The notes below the pieces were generated by a model that saw only the letters and a program-made list of their open reading frames with translations, was not told the origin of the DNA and made no database searches. Position numbers and translations under genes: made by a program. Source: Acidovorax sp. (lineage in GTDB: Bacteria; Pseudomonadota; Gammaproteobacteria; Burkholderiales; Burkholderiaceae_C). From it: a DNA stretch of 64,000 bases. The stretch spans positions 62,001 through 126,000 of the forward strand of contig JAUXZO010000127.1 of NCBI GenBank assembly GCA_030692685.1, in the 5' to 3' direction. How positions within the stretch are numbered: the stretch's first letter is position 1; each line of letters opens with the position of its first letter. Positions 28,813-37,670 of the stretch are shown piece after piece.

Positions 28813-30705
28813 CTACTGCGCGCTTGCTGCCAGAAAGCGGCTTGCGATCGATGCACGAATGCCCGCAGCGTCCAGCCCCTGCAGGGCCATCAGCTTGACC
28901 GGGTCGCCATGTTCAATAAACACATCTGGCAGACCCAGCTGGAGCACTGGGCGCACTATGCCCGCGGTGTTGAGCGCCTCGGTCACGGCACTGCCTGCAC
29001 CACCCATGATGGCGCCGTCTTCCAGGGTGACCAGCGCATCGTGGCTTTCGGCCACTTCGCGCAGCAGTGCTTCGTCGATGGGCTTGGCCCAGCGCATGTT
29101 GACCACAGTCGCATCCAGCGCCTCGGCGGCCTCCAGCGCGGGGTACAGCAAGGTGCCAAACGACAGGATGGCAATGCGGGGCCCGTGGGTGTCTGCGCCC
29201 TTGCGCTCGCGACGGATCTCGCCCTTGCCAAACGGCAGGCTGTCGAGCGTGGCCAAGGGCGCAATGCCCGCACCACTGCCACGCGGGTAGCGCACGGCCA
29301 CCGGATGGTCTTGTTCAAACGCGGCGCTGAGCAACTGGCGGCATTCGCGCTCATCAGCGGGGCAGGCCATGCTCATGTTCGGGACGCAGCGCACAAACGG
29401 AATGTCGTACGCACCCGCGTGGGTGGCACCGTCCGCTCCCACCAGGCCTGCGCGGTCCAGCGCAAACACCACCGGCAGGTTCTGCAAGGCCACGTCGTGG
29501 ATGAGCTGGTCGTAGCCGCGCTGCAAAAAGGTGGAATAGATCGCCACCACGGGCTTGACGCCCTCGCAGGCCATGCCGGCCGCAAACGTCACGGCGTGTT
29601 GTTCGGCAATACCGACGTCGTAGTAGCGGTCCGGGAAGCGCTTTTCAAACTCGACCATGCCCGAGCCTTCGCGCATGGCCGGCGTGATGCCGACCAGGCG
29701 GCTGTCATGGGCGGCCATGTCACACAGCCACTGGCCAAACACCTGCGTAAAGGTGGGCTTGGGCGCTGAGGTACTTTTGACCAGGCCGACGGCAGGGTCG
29801 AACTTGCCAGGACCGTGGTAGGCCACAGGGTCGGCCTCGGCCAGCTTGTAACCCTGGCCTTTTTTGGTGACGACGTGCAGGAACTGCGGGCCCTTCAGGC
29901 TCTTGATGTTCTCCAGCGTGGGGATCAGCGAATCCAGGTCGTGCCCGTCGATGGGGCCGATGTAGTTGAAGCCAAATTTCTCGAACAGCGTGGCGGGCAC
30001 CACCATGCCCTTGGCCTGTTGCTCGAAGCGCTTGGCCAGCTCCAGCAAGGGCGGCACGGGGCGCAGCACGGTCTTGCCCACGTTCTTGGCGGCGGCGTAG
30101 AACTGCCCGCTCATGAGCTGGGCCAGGTAGCGGTTGAGCGCACCCACCGGCGGGCTGATGCTCATGTCGTTGTCGTTCAGCACTACGAGCAGGTTGGCAT
30201 CGGCCACACCGCCGTTGTTGAGCGCCTCAAACGCCATGCCTGCACTCATCGCTCCGTCGCCGATGATGGCGACGGCGTGGCGGTTCTCGCCCTTGAGCTT
30301 GGCGGCCAGCGCCATGCCCAGGGCTGCGGAGATGCTGGTGCTGGAATGTGCGGTGCCAAAGGTGTCGTAAATGCTCTCGGCACGCTGCGGAAAACCCGAG
30401 ATGCCCCCAAACTGGCGCAGCGTGTGCATGCGCTCGCGCCGCCCGGTGAGAATCTTGTGCGGATAGGTCTGGTGACCCACGTCCCACACCAGCCGGTCTT
30501 CGGGGGTGTTGAAGACATGGTGCAGCGCCACGGTCAGCTCCACCGTGCCGAGGTTGGAGCTTAAATGCCCGCCCGTTTGCGCCACGCTCTCGATCACGAA
30601 CCCACGCAGTTCGGTAGCCAGCACCTTGAGGTCTGCGCGCGAAAGCTTGCGCAGGTCCGCCGGGTCATTGATGGTCTGCAACAGGGGAAAGGACATCGTG
30701 GACAT
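28813..30705 (-). CDS. dxs: 1-Deoxy-D-xylulose-5-phosphate synthase
   Basis: A 630-residue thiamine-diphosphate enzyme that joins pyruvate and glyceraldehyde 3-phosphate, the first step of the MEP isoprenoid pathway. GDGAMSAG (149-156) with NDND (177-180) is the TPP/Mg site; the [16 protein letters not shown]-type motif in the middle domain and the C-terminal transketolase domain are intact. It is the third gene of xseB-ispA-dxs. The start codon at 30705 has no Shine-Dalgarno site: a family A repeat ends about six bases upstream. An ATG three codons later is an alternative. Confidence 0.96.
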   Translation of the reverse strand: MSTMSFPLLQTINDPADLRKLSRADLKVLATELRGFVIESVAQTGGHLSSNLGTVELTVALHHVFNTPEDRLVWDVGHQTYPHKILTGRRERMHTLRQFGGISGFPQRAESIYDTFGTAHSSTSISAALGMALAAKLKGENRHAVAIIGDGAMSAGMAFEALNNGGVADANLLVVLNDNDMSISPPVGALNRYLAQLMSGQFYAAAKNVGKTVLRPVPPLLELAKRFEQQAKGMVVPATLFEKFGFNYIGPIDGHDLDSLIPTLENIKSLKGPQFLHVVTKKGQGYKLAEADPVAYHGPGKFDPAVGLVKSTSAPKPTFTQVFGQWLCDMAAHDSRLVGITPAMREGSGMVEFEKRFPDRYYDVGIAEQHAVTFAAGMACEGVKPVVAIYSTFLQRGYDQLIHDVALQNLPVVFALDRAGLVGADGATHAGAYDIPFVRCVPNMSMACPADERECRQLLSAAFEQDHPVAVRYPRGSGAGIAPLATLDSLPFGKGEIRRERKGADTHGPRIAILSFGTLLYPALEAAEALDATVVNMRWAKPIDEALLREVAESHDALVTLEDGAIMGGAGSAVTEALNTAGIVRPVLQLGLPDVFIEHGDPVKLMALQGLDAAGIRASIASRFLAASAQ

Positions 30706-30711
30706 TTACTA

Positions 30712-30762
30712 TTCTTTTAATAGCTACTAGCGCTTACTGGATAAGCGCTAGAGGCCAATTTG
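30712..30762 (-). repeat. Dispersed palindromic repeat family A, directly upstream of dxs
   Basis: Full core GGCCTCTAGCGCTT-ATCCAGT-AAGCGCTAGTAGCTAT in the same orientation as dxs, followed by AAAAGAATAGTA and the ATG. The arrangement is nearly the same as at coxD. Confidence 0.93.
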
Positions 30763-30822
30763 ACACAATATTTCGTGCGGCGTGGCCAGACGGAGGCCAC
30801 ACAGCGTGACGGCGGCACGGCA

Positions 30823-31779
30823 TCAGTAGGATCGCCTCACCACCATGTCGGCGAGCGCGGCCAGCGCGCGGGTGTCCGGCAGGCCGCTGCCGACCAGGGC
30901 GGCATGTGCCTCCACCAGCAACTCCTGGGCATAGGCCTGCGCCCGCTCGAGGCCCAGCAGCGACACATAGGTGGGTTTGTCGGCCGCAGCGTCTTTGCCG
31001 GCGGTCTTGCCCAGCGTGGCCGAATCAGCCACCACATCCAGGATGTCATCCACCACCTGAAACGCCAAGCCCATGGCCGCACCATAGTCAGACAACGCCT
31101 GGTAAGCCGTGGCAGCCGCATGACCACACACCGCCCCCATCAACACGCTGCCCTGCAGCAGCGCACCAGTTTTGAGGCGGTGCATCTGGCGCAGTTGATC
31201 TTCCGTCAACGCGACGCCCACACTGGCCAGATCAATCGCCTGCCCCCCGGCCATGCCTGCCGAACCGGCGGCACGCGCCAGCAAACGGCACAGAGTGGCC
31301 TGGACCGAGGCGGGAATCAAGCTGTCGTCTGGCGTGAGCAGCTCAAACGCAAACGCCTGCAAGGCGTCGCCCGCCAGCAGCGCCGGGGCTTCGCCAAACT
31401 GCACATGCACGGTGGGTTTGCCGCGGCGCAGCACATCGTTGTCCATGCAGGGCATGTCGTCATGCACCAGCGAATACGCATGAATCAACTCCACCGCGCA
31501 GGCCGCGCGAATGGCCGCATCGTCCAGCACCAGCGTGGCCTGCACCCCGCTTTGCGCACCACTGTTACCGCTGCAGACCGCCTCGTAGGCCGCCAACACC
31601 AGCAGAGGGCGCAAGCGCTTGCCACCATCTAGCACGGCGTACCGCATGGCGTCGCCCAGCCCAGCCGGGGCACCGTGGCCCACCCATTGCGACAAGGCTT
31701 GTTCCACGCGGGCCAAGTGGTTCTGGCTCCAGGGGGCCAGGTCAAACACGGGGCTTTGAGACATCGGTACCGCGCTCAT
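30823..31779 (-). CDS. ispA: Farnesyl diphosphate synthase / polyprenyl synthetase
   Basis: A 318-residue trans-prenyltransferase. The first aspartate-rich motif DDMPCMDND starts at 107 and the second is [18 protein letters not shown] (52-58) binds isopentenyl diphosphate. It makes farnesyl diphosphate from the MEP pathway products. The ATG at 31779 overlaps the xseB stop (ATGA), so translation is coupled. dxs follows after a 117-base gap with a family A repeat. Confidence 0.94.
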   Translation of the reverse strand: MSAVPMSQSPVFDLAPWSQNHLARVEQALSQWVGHGAPAGLGDAMRYAVLDGGKRLRPLLVLAAYEAVCSGNSGAQSGVQATLVLDDAAIRAACAVELIHAYSLVHDDMPCMDNDVLRRGKPTVHVQFGEAPALLAGDALQAFAFELLTPDDSLIPASVQATLCRLLARAAGSAGMAGGQAIDLASVGVALTEDQLRQMHRLKTGALLQGSVLMGAVCGHAAATAYQALSDYGAAMGLAFQVVDDILDVVADSATLGKTAGKDAAADKPTYVSLLGLERAQAYAQELLVEAHAALVGSGLPDTRALAALADMVVRRSY

Positions 31780-32018
31780 TCCTGGGTCCATGGTTGGAGT
31801 TGCCCTTCGTCCAGCACCTTGATCTGGTCCTGTACGGCGTCCAGCCGCTGGCGGCAAAAGGCCAGCAGTGTGGCGCCGCGCTGGTAGCCCGCCAGCATCT
31901 GGTCCAGGGGCAACTGGCCCGACTCAATGCGGGCCACGAGCTGCTCCAGCTCTTCCAGCGCCGCCTCATAGGTGGCGGGTTCGGCGGTGAGAGCGGATTT
32001 AGCGGAAGCCTTGGGCAT
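31776..32018 (-). CDS. xseB: Exodeoxyribonuclease VII small subunit
   Basis: An 80-residue protein. The [27 protein letters not shown] block is the XseB signature, a two-helix hairpin that binds the large subunit XseA (not in this window). The start MPKASAK at 32018 fits related proteins; its upstream sequence is pyrimidine-rich and shows no Shine-Dalgarno. First gene of xseB-ispA-dxs, a common betaproteobacterial order. Confidence 0.92.
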   Translation of the reverse strand: MPKASAKSALTAEPATYEAALEELEQLVARIESGQLPLDQMLAGYQRGATLLAFCRQRLDAVQDQIKVLDEGQLQPWTQE

Positions 32019-32175
32019 GGAGGAAGGAGCGGCAGAGCGCGGGTGAAAAACCAATGATTTTAGGCGCACCCTTGTAGCCAAAGTGTCAGACACGCACGGA
32101 TACCCATTGCGCACAGTGCTGCGGTAGTAATGTTTTCAATACACGTAGCTGGGATGCGGGAATAACCCCACCGCC

Positions 32176-32229
32176 TATAATCCCATTCCAGTCGAGCCGG
32201 CTAGTCACCCTAGCCGGTTTCTTTTTTCC
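32176..32229 (+). promoter_or_regulatory. Short promoter-terminator unit (possible attenuator or small RNA) before the Rieske gene
   Basis: A -10-like TATAAT (32176-32181) is followed about 15 bases later by a perfect 8-base stem CCGGCTAG-TCACC-CTAGCCGG (32197-32217) and TTTCTTTTTT. RNA started here would meet a terminator almost at once, before the gene at 32296. A clear -35 box is not visible. Confidence 0.6.
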
Positions 32230-32295
32230 AGATGCGCATTCCAGGCGCACCTCCCGCACTTTCTCCCTGTGGGGAGTCTTTAGGTCAGGTCACCC

Positions 32296-33447
32296 ATGTC
32301 TGATTTAAGTCTTCAACTGCAGCAGGCCGCAAGCCAACTACCAGTTTCAAGCTACTTTGACGATGCACTGTTCCAGAGCGAGCTGAGCACCATCTTTCAG
32401 CGCGGGCCCCGCTATGTGGGGCACCAATTGGCTGTGCCCAATGCGGGCGACTACTACGCACTGCCCCAAGAGGGCGAGGGCCGTGCGCTGGTGCGCAACG
32501 CCCAGGGCGGCATCGAACTGGTCTCCAACGTATGCCGGCACCGCCAGGCGGTGATGCTCAAGGGCAAGGGCTCGCTTCACACGCAGCAAAAAGGCAGCGC
32601 AGGCGGCAACATCGTGTGCCCTCTGCACCGCTGGACGTACAGCCCGCAAGGCGAGCTGCTGGGCGCGCCCCATTTTGCCAACGACCCCTGCCTGAACCTC
32701 AACAACTACAAGCTGCGCGAGTGGAACGGCCTGCTGTTTGAAGACAACGGCTACGACGTGGCCGCCGACCTGGCCCAAATGGGCCCACGCGCAGACCTCG
32801 ACTTTGGAGGTTATGTGCTGGACCATGTGGAGCTGCATGAGTGCAACTACAACTGGAAGACCTTCATTGAGGTCTATCTGGAGGACTACCACGTGGGGCC
32901 CTTCCACCCCGGTCTGGGCAGCTTTGTGACCTGCGACGACCTGCGCTGGGAGTTTGGCCAAAACTACTCGGTGCAGACCGTGGGCGTAGCCAACCGCCTG
33001 GGCAAGGCGGGCAGCCCGGTGTACGAGCGCTGGCATGAGGCCCTGCTGGCCTTCCGGGGCGGCAAGCCGCCCAAACACGGCGCCATCTGGCTCACGCTGT
33101 ACCCGCACATCATGGTCGAGTGGTACCCGCATGTGCTGACCGTGTCCACGCTGCACCCCGTCAGCCCGACCAAGACGCTGAACATGGTGGAGTTCTACTA
33201 CCCCGAAGAGATTGCAGCGTTTGAGCGCGAATTTGTGGAGGCGCAAAAAGCCGCCTACATGGAAACCTGTATCGAAGACGACGAAATCGGTGAGCGCATG
33301 GACGCGGGCCGCAAGGCGCTGCTGGCCCGGGGCGACAACGAAGTGGGGCCCTACCAGAGCCCCATGGAAGACGGCATGCAGCACTTCCACGAGTGGTACC
33401 GCGCCGCGATGGGCGCCGGCACCATTGACGCCACGCCAAAGCGCTGA
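32296..33447 (+). CDS. Rieske-type aromatic-ring-hydroxylating oxygenase alpha subunit
   Basis: A 383-residue protein. The Rieske 2Fe-2S site is C80-x-H82 and C108-x2-H111; the mononuclear iron site includes H199 and H204 in EDYHVGPFHPG. Such enzymes hydroxylate or demethylate aromatic or quaternary-amine substrates using O2 and electrons from a reductase. No reductase or beta subunit is adjacent, so a housekeeping-type single-component oxygenase is likely; the substrate cannot be read from the sequence. A promoter with a terminator-like hairpin lies upstream. Confidence 0.88.
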   Translation: MSDLSLQLQQAASQLPVSSYFDDALFQSELSTIFQRGPRYVGHQLAVPNAGDYYALPQEGEGRALVRNAQGGIELVSNVCRHRQAVMLKGKGSLHTQQKGSAGGNIVCPLHRWTYSPQGELLGAPHFANDPCLNLNNYKLREWNGLLFEDNGYDVAADLAQMGPRADLDFGGYVLDHVELHECNYNWKTFIEVYLEDYHVGPFHPGLGSFVTCDDLRWEFGQNYSVQTVGVANRLGKAGSPVYERWHEALLAFRGGKPPKHGAIWLTLYPHIMVEWYPHVLTVSTLHPVSPTKTLNMVEFYYPEEIAAFEREFVEAQKAAYMETCIEDDEIGERMDAGRKALLARGDNEVGPYQSPMEDGMQHFHEWYRAAMGAGTIDATPKR

Positions 33448-33499
33448 ATACGGCGGCAAAACCCCGTCAATCCGCAGGCCTGCCGTGTCCTGCTCTCAT

Positions 33500-33547
33500 T
33501 ACAATAGCTGCCGTTGCTTGGTAAATAAGCGCTGGCAGCTATTTTCA
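33500..33547. repeat. Dispersed palindromic repeat family A, before the EamA transporter
   Basis: A variant, ATAGCTGCCGTTGCTT-GGTAAAT-AAGCGCTGGCAGCTATTTT, in the 140-base gap between the Rieske gene and the transporter, ending 40 bases before the latter's start. Confidence 0.8.
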
Positions 33548-33587
33548 CTTATGCACCACACGGTGCACTTCAAGAGATCACAACCCG

Positions 33588-34499
33588 ATGCAAGCCCTCT
33601 GGATGGTGTTGGCCGCGTTCCTGTTTGCCAGCATGGGGGTGTGCGTCAAGATCGCCTCGGACTTCTTCAACTCGGCCGAGCTCGTGTGCTACCGCGGCAT
33701 CATTGGCATGTTCATTTTGTGGCTGCTGGCCCGCTCGCAAAAGGTGACACTCGCCACGCGGTACCCCGGCATGCACGCATGGCGCAGCCTGGTGGGAGTG
33801 GTGTCCCTCGGCGCCTGGTTTTATGCGATTGCCCACCTGCCCCTGGCCACGGCCATGACGCTTAATTACATGAGCAGCGTGTGGATTGCGGCGTTCCTCG
33901 TCGGTGGCACGCTGTTGGCGTGGCGCCCCTCCGCAGCCAGCCCACGTCCCGCGCTGCAGGGCCCGCTGGTGCTGACAGTACTGGCCGGGTTTGCAGGTGT
34001 GGTGATGATGCTGCGCCCCAGCCTGGACCAGAACCAGGCGTTTGCCGGAATGATCGGGCTGATGTCCGGCCTGTCTGCTGCATTTGCCTACATGCAGGTC
34101 GTGGCGCTTTCTCGCCTGGGCGAGCCAGAATCGCGCACCGTTTTTTACTTTGCGGTGGGCTCGGCGGTGGCGGGTGGCGCTGCGTTGCTGCTGACAGGCA
34201 CATCGGACTGGCCGGGATGGAAGGCTTTGTGGCTGCTGCCCATCGGCGTTCTGGCTGCGGGCGGCCAGTTGTGCATGACACGCGCCTATGCCAGCGCCAA
34301 AACCCAGCGCGGCACCTTGGTGGTGGCCAATTTGCAGTACTCAGGCATCGTGTTTGCCGCCATTTACAGCGTGCTGCTGTTTGGCGACGTCATCCCGCCC
34401 ATCGGCTGGATTGGCATGGCCCTGATTGTGGCCAGCGGCATCGTGGCCACCGTTTTGCGTGCGCGGGCAGCACCGGGCGCCCCGGCGGAAGAACATTAG
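33588..34499 (+). CDS. EamA/DMT family transporter
   Basis: A 303-residue membrane protein with ten predicted helices in two EamA repeats (about 5-135 and 150-290). Motifs such as CYRGIIGMF and ATAMTLNYMSSVW, and the second repeat GTLVVANLQYSGIVFAAIYSVLLFGD, are typical of the drug/metabolite transporter superfamily. Substrate unknown. Starts 41 bases after a family A repeat; probably a single-gene unit. Confidence 0.9.
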   Translation: MQALWMVLAAFLFASMGVCVKIASDFFNSAELVCYRGIIGMFILWLLARSQKVTLATRYPGMHAWRSLVGVVSLGAWFYAIAHLPLATAMTLNYMSSVWIAAFLVGGTLLAWRPSAASPRPALQGPLVLTVLAGFAGVVMMLRPSLDQNQAFAGMIGLMSGLSAAFAYMQVVALSRLGEPESRTVFYFAVGSAVAGGAALLLTGTSDWPGWKALWLLPIGVLAAGGQLCMTRAYASAKTQRGTLVVANLQYSGIVFAAIYSVLLFGDVIPPIGWIGMALIVASGIVATVLRARAAPGAPAEEH

Positions 34500-34500
34500 G

Positions 34501-34621
34501 ATGAAGTACCCCCTGAGTCGCTTCGCGCCTTCCCCCTGGAAGGAGGACACCGCCAGCGCAGCAGGGCGGCTCTTGCGCGGCGGTCCTGGCCTGGGATGCG
34601 CCGGTCTCTCAGGTCGTGAGT
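34501..34621. repeat. Intergenic repeat family C, copy 2
   Basis: Begins ATGAAGTACCCCCTGAGTCG and continues CTTCGCGCCTTCCCC, then GC-rich dyads to CTCAGGTCGTGAGTGAC. Shares its first 35 bases with the copies at 48410 and 51504. It directly follows the transporter stop. Confidence 0.7.
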
Positions 34622-34712
34622 GACGCCCAGCATCAAGGGAGATTGATACGGCTTTCAACCCCAAGCCTTGACACAATGCTGGAAATCCCTTCGCCACCGC
34701 CCCACCGCTGCC

Positions 34713-35618
34713 ATGACCTACTCCACCCTCATCTCCGTCCCCGAACTGCAATCCCTCATCGGCAGCGGCGCCCCGCTGATGGTGTTTGACTGCAGCTTTG
34801 ACCTTACCCAGCCCACCGCAGGCGCACAACAATTTGCGCAGGCGCACATCCCCGGTGCGGTGTATGCCGACCTGAACCAGGACCTGAGCGCCAAACACGG
34901 TGCCCCCGGCGCTGGCGGCACGCTCACCGCCCAAGAGGCCGACATGCCCGCATCGGGCGGCCGCCACCCGCTGCCCAGTCGCGAGCGCTTTTCGGTATGG
35001 CTCTCCAGCGTCGGCTTGACCAACGACATGCAGGCCGTGGTGTATGACCGCCAGGGCGCCAATTACTGCGGCCGCCTGTGGTGGATGCTCAAGTGGGCCG
35101 GGCATGACGCAGTCGCCGTGCTCGATGGCGGTTTGCAAGCCTGGCAGGCCGCGGGCGGCGCGGTGAACAGCGGCGAAGAACCCGCGCACTTTCAATCCAA
35201 CTTTGAACTGGGCGCTCCGCTGCGCCAGCTGGCCACGGCCAGCGACGTGCTTGCACGCCTGCATCAGCCGGGCCAGACCGTGATCGACGCGCGCGCAGGT
35301 GCGCGCTTTCGGGGCGAGGTTGAACCGCTGGACCCCGTGGCTGGGCATATCCCCGGCGCGCTCAACCGCCCGTTCGTTGACAACATCGGCGCAGATGGCC
35401 GCTTCAAGCCTGCTGCAGTGCTGCGTGCAGAGTTTGACGCGCTCCTGGCAGGCCGCGACCCGGCCACCGTGGTGCACCAGTGCGGCAGTGGCGTAAGCGC
35501 CGTACCCAATTTGCTGGCCATGGAAGTCGCCGGGCTCGGGGAAACCGCTCTTTTTGCGGGCAGCTGGAGCGAGTGGTGTGCAGACCCCGCGCGCCCGGTC
35601 GAAAAAGGCCAAGCCTAA
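34713..35618 (+). CDS. sseA: Sulfurtransferase (3-mercaptopyruvate/thiosulfate sulfurtransferase family)
   Basis: A 301-residue protein of two rhodanese domains. The first (about 10-150) is inactive; the second holds the catalytic Cys257 in HQCGSGVSA, close to the CGSGV loop of 3-mercaptopyruvate sulfurtransferases. It moves sulfur from a thiol donor to an acceptor such as cyanide or thioredoxin. The ATG at 34713 is preferred over an upstream TTG because conserved sequence starts there. Stands alone. Confidence 0.88.
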   Translation: MTYSTLISVPELQSLIGSGAPLMVFDCSFDLTQPTAGAQQFAQAHIPGAVYADLNQDLSAKHGAPGAGGTLTAQEADMPASGGRHPLPSRERFSVWLSSVGLTNDMQAVVYDRQGANYCGRLWWMLKWAGHDAVAVLDGGLQAWQAAGGAVNSGEEPAHFQSNFELGAPLRQLATASDVLARLHQPGQTVIDARAGARFRGEVEPLDPVAGHIPGALNRPFVDNIGADGRFKPAAVLRAEFDALLAGRDPATVVHQCGSGVSAVPNLLAMEVAGLGETALFAGSWSEWCADPARPVEKGQA

Positions 35619-35961
35619 GGTCAAGAAAAGGCTGATTCGGGGAGGTGCGGGCCGGTGCAAGGCGGCAACGGTAGCAAAAGCACAAAAAAGATGGTTTTGA
35701 CCGCGCTATCAAAACCATGAGCAGAACCCGGGGGCCCGCGCTTGCCAACGCAGCAGGCGCCACAGAGTGAGATGCGGGACGGAGCCTCATCGCCTTGTAA
35801 GGCAAATTCCTACATACCCCACCGCAGAACCAGACACGCGGCACATCCAAACGCCGACTTAATTTTTGATTGGGGCAGTTTCACAATCCATTTCAACGGA
35901 TCACGCAAAGCTGCAAACAGCAGAAAACGCAAGACCCGGAACTGGAAAAAAGGAAGCTGCC
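35619..35961. promoter_or_regulatory. Leader region of flhDC
   Basis: A 343-base non-coding stretch between the sulfurtransferase and flhD. Base composition becomes AT-richer toward 35855-35900, where the flhDC promoter is expected. I could not assign -35 and -10 boxes with confidence. AAAGGAA lies before the flhD start. Confidence 0.5.
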
Positions 35962-36288
35962 ATGACCAACGAACAAATCCTCGCTGAAATCCGCGAAGCC
36001 AACCTCACGTACCTGATGTTGGCCCAGACCCTGATTCGTCAGGACAAGGCCGAAGCGGTTTTCCGTCTGGGCATGAACGAGGAGTCTGCCGATATTCTGG
36101 CATCGCTCTCGGCAGCGCAAGTGATGAAACTGGCCTCCAGAAACACGCTTCTTTGCAGCTTCCGTGTGGACGACAACCTGGTGTGGAGCTTGCTGACCAA
36201 CCACTCTGCCAAGAAGGTGGGCAACGAAGCCACCAACACGCTGCACGCCAACATCCTGATGGCCAGCCGCGTGTCGGAAGTGCTCTGA
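35962..36288 (+). CDS. flhD: Flagellar transcriptional regulator FlhD
   Basis: A 108-residue protein beginning MTNEQILAEIREANLTYLMLAQTLIRQD, the canonical FlhD start. With FlhC it forms the FlhD4C2 master activator of class II flagellar genes. Length and motif (GMNEESADILASLS) are normal. The ATG at 35962 has an AGGAAG site. flhC follows 48 bases later in the same operon. Confidence 0.96.
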   Translation: MTNEQILAEIREANLTYLMLAQTLIRQDKAEAVFRLGMNEESADILASLSAAQVMKLASRNTLLCSFRVDDNLVWSLLTNHSAKKVGNEATNTLHANILMASRVSEVL

Positions 36289-36336
36289 ACAAGCACGCTC
36301 CCTTCTCCGTTTTCCCGTCGCCACCGAAAGCCCGCC

Positions 36337-36897
36337 ATGTCCAGCAACACCACCACTGCCAAAGCCCCCGTCAAGAGCGTTCTGAACGAGTCCAAGCAGA
36401 TCGAACGTGCGGCCATGTTGATCAAGATGGGTGCCCGCATGCAGGTGCTGGAGTCGGAAACAACGCTGTCGTATGAACGCCTGATACGCCTGTACAAGGA
36501 AATCGCGGGCAAGTCGCCGTCCAAGGGACAGTTGCCCTTCTCGACCGACTGGTTCCTGACCTGGCAAGAGAACATCCACAGCTCGCTGTTTTTGAACATC
36601 TACGAATATTTGTCCAAGGGCGTGGATCTGGATTCCGTTGAATTGCTGACCAAAGCCTACCGCCTGTACAACGAACAAGTGGCCACTGCAGAGATCGAGC
36701 CGCTGTTGTCCTTCACCCGCGCCTGGCGCCTGGTGAAGTTTGTGGACGCCAGCATGTTGACCCGCACCAAATGCAGCCAGTGCAGCGGCCAGTTTGTGAC
36801 CGAGCTGTATGAGAACCGCCATTTCACCTGCGGCCTGTGCAACCCACCTGCCCGCGCTGGCAAGAGCAAGACGGCCGGTGCATTGATGCTGCACTAA
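36337..36897 (+). CDS. flhC: Flagellar transcriptional regulator FlhC
   Basis: A 186-residue partner of FlhD. The C-terminal zinc site is formed by C146, C149, C165 and C168 (KCSQC and TCGLC). The complex binds DNA upstream of class II flagellar promoters. No structural flagellar genes are in the window, so the regulon lies elsewhere. A family A repeat and a strong terminator follow. Confidence 0.96.
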   Translation: MSSNTTTAKAPVKSVLNESKQIERAAMLIKMGARMQVLESETTLSYERLIRLYKEIAGKSPSKGQLPFSTDWFLTWQENIHSSLFLNIYEYLSKGVDLDSVELLTKAYRLYNEQVATAEIEPLLSFTRAWRLVKFVDASMLTRTKCSQCSGQFVTELYENRHFTCGLCNPPARAGKSKTAGALMLH

Positions 36898-36918
36898 GAA
36901 CCATCTGAATTTCAGGCC

Positions 36919-36966
36919 AAATTGGCCTCTAGCGCTTTATCCATAAGCGCTAGCAGCTATTAATTT
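36919..36966 (+). repeat. Dispersed palindromic repeat family A, after flhC
   Basis: Core GGCCTCTAGCGCTT-TATCCAT-AAGCGCTAGCAGCTAT with flanks AAATT and TTAATTT, in a convergent gap. Confidence 0.92.
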
Positions 36967-37013
36967 GATACTAATTCAACACCATCGACATCGATCGATC
37001 AATCGATGGATTC

Positions 37014-37047
37014 AAAAAAAAGAGGCCGAGCTATGGCCTCTTTTTTG
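37014..37047. terminator. Bidirectional terminator between flhC and the FlgO-like gene
   Basis: AAAAAAGAGGCC-GAGCTAT-GGCCTCTTTTTT forms a 12-base stem flanked by A and T runs, and can serve both converging genes. Confidence 0.9.
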
Positions 37048-37091
37048 TTTCCGCACAGTCAGGAAATGGCACGCCGCGCTGCACCAATCAA

Positions 37092-37670
37092 CTATCGCCC
37101 CGCCAGCAGCGCTCGCACGTTGTCATCCATCGGCACGGCATAGTTGTGCGCCGCCACCACCAGGTTGCCGTCGGGCTTGACCAGCTTGATGCTGACGTAA
37201 AGGATGGTGGAGGAGACCGCATAGGTGCCCACCACCACGGCCTGCGCGTCGTGCGCGCGGCTCACATCCCGCAGCTCGCGCGACAGCAGCAGCTCGCCTT
37301 GCTCGCGCTGCATGGCTACGCTCTCGCGCAACTTGAGCTCAGTGACCGGATAGCCGCGCTGCACCAGGCGCCCCGCAATCTGCTCTGAAAAAATCCGCCC
37401 CAGTCGCGATGACTCGTTGAGCCGGTCCACATTGACCAGCGTGGCCACCAGCACGGCGTGCTCCCGGTCGAGCGGAGCGCTCTGCAACAGCATGTCCGCT
37501 GCGGCATGGTTGGCCGTGATGATGGACGTGCGGGGTGCGCCGCCCCCGGCGCTTTCGCCGTAGTAATAACTGGACGCACATCCGGACAGCAGCGCAGCCG
37601 TTGCAACAACCACACCAGCCACAACGCCCGATGCGACAACCCGCTGGCCGCGTGCAAAGCGTCGCATCAT
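37092..37670 (-). CDS. FlgO-family outer-membrane lipoprotein
   Basis: A 192-residue lipoprotein with lipobox LSGC (C31). The domain following (about 55-190: RLNESSRLGRIFSEQIAGRLVQRGYPVTELKLR) matches the FlgO family, known from Vibrio, where FlgO supports flagellar stability at the outer membrane. Its start overlaps the stop of the gene at 37667 (ATGA). Position beside flhDC is suggestive, but the strand is opposite. Confidence 0.8.
   Translation of the reverse strand: MMRRFARGQRVVASGVVAGVVVATAALLSGCASSYYYGESAGGGAPRTSIITANHAAADMLLQSAPLDREHAVLVATLVNVDRLNESSRLGRIFSEQIAGRLVQRGYPVTELKLRESVAMQREQGELLLSRELRDVSRAHDAQAVVVGTYAVSSTILYVSIKLVKPDGNLVVAAHNYAVPMDDNVRALLAGR

Noticed and set aside
36985-37010. 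Nested ATCGAT palindromes before the flhC terminator as an operator
   Set aside because: They lie downstream of flhC in a convergent gap with no promoter nearby; low-complexity sequence is enough to explain them.
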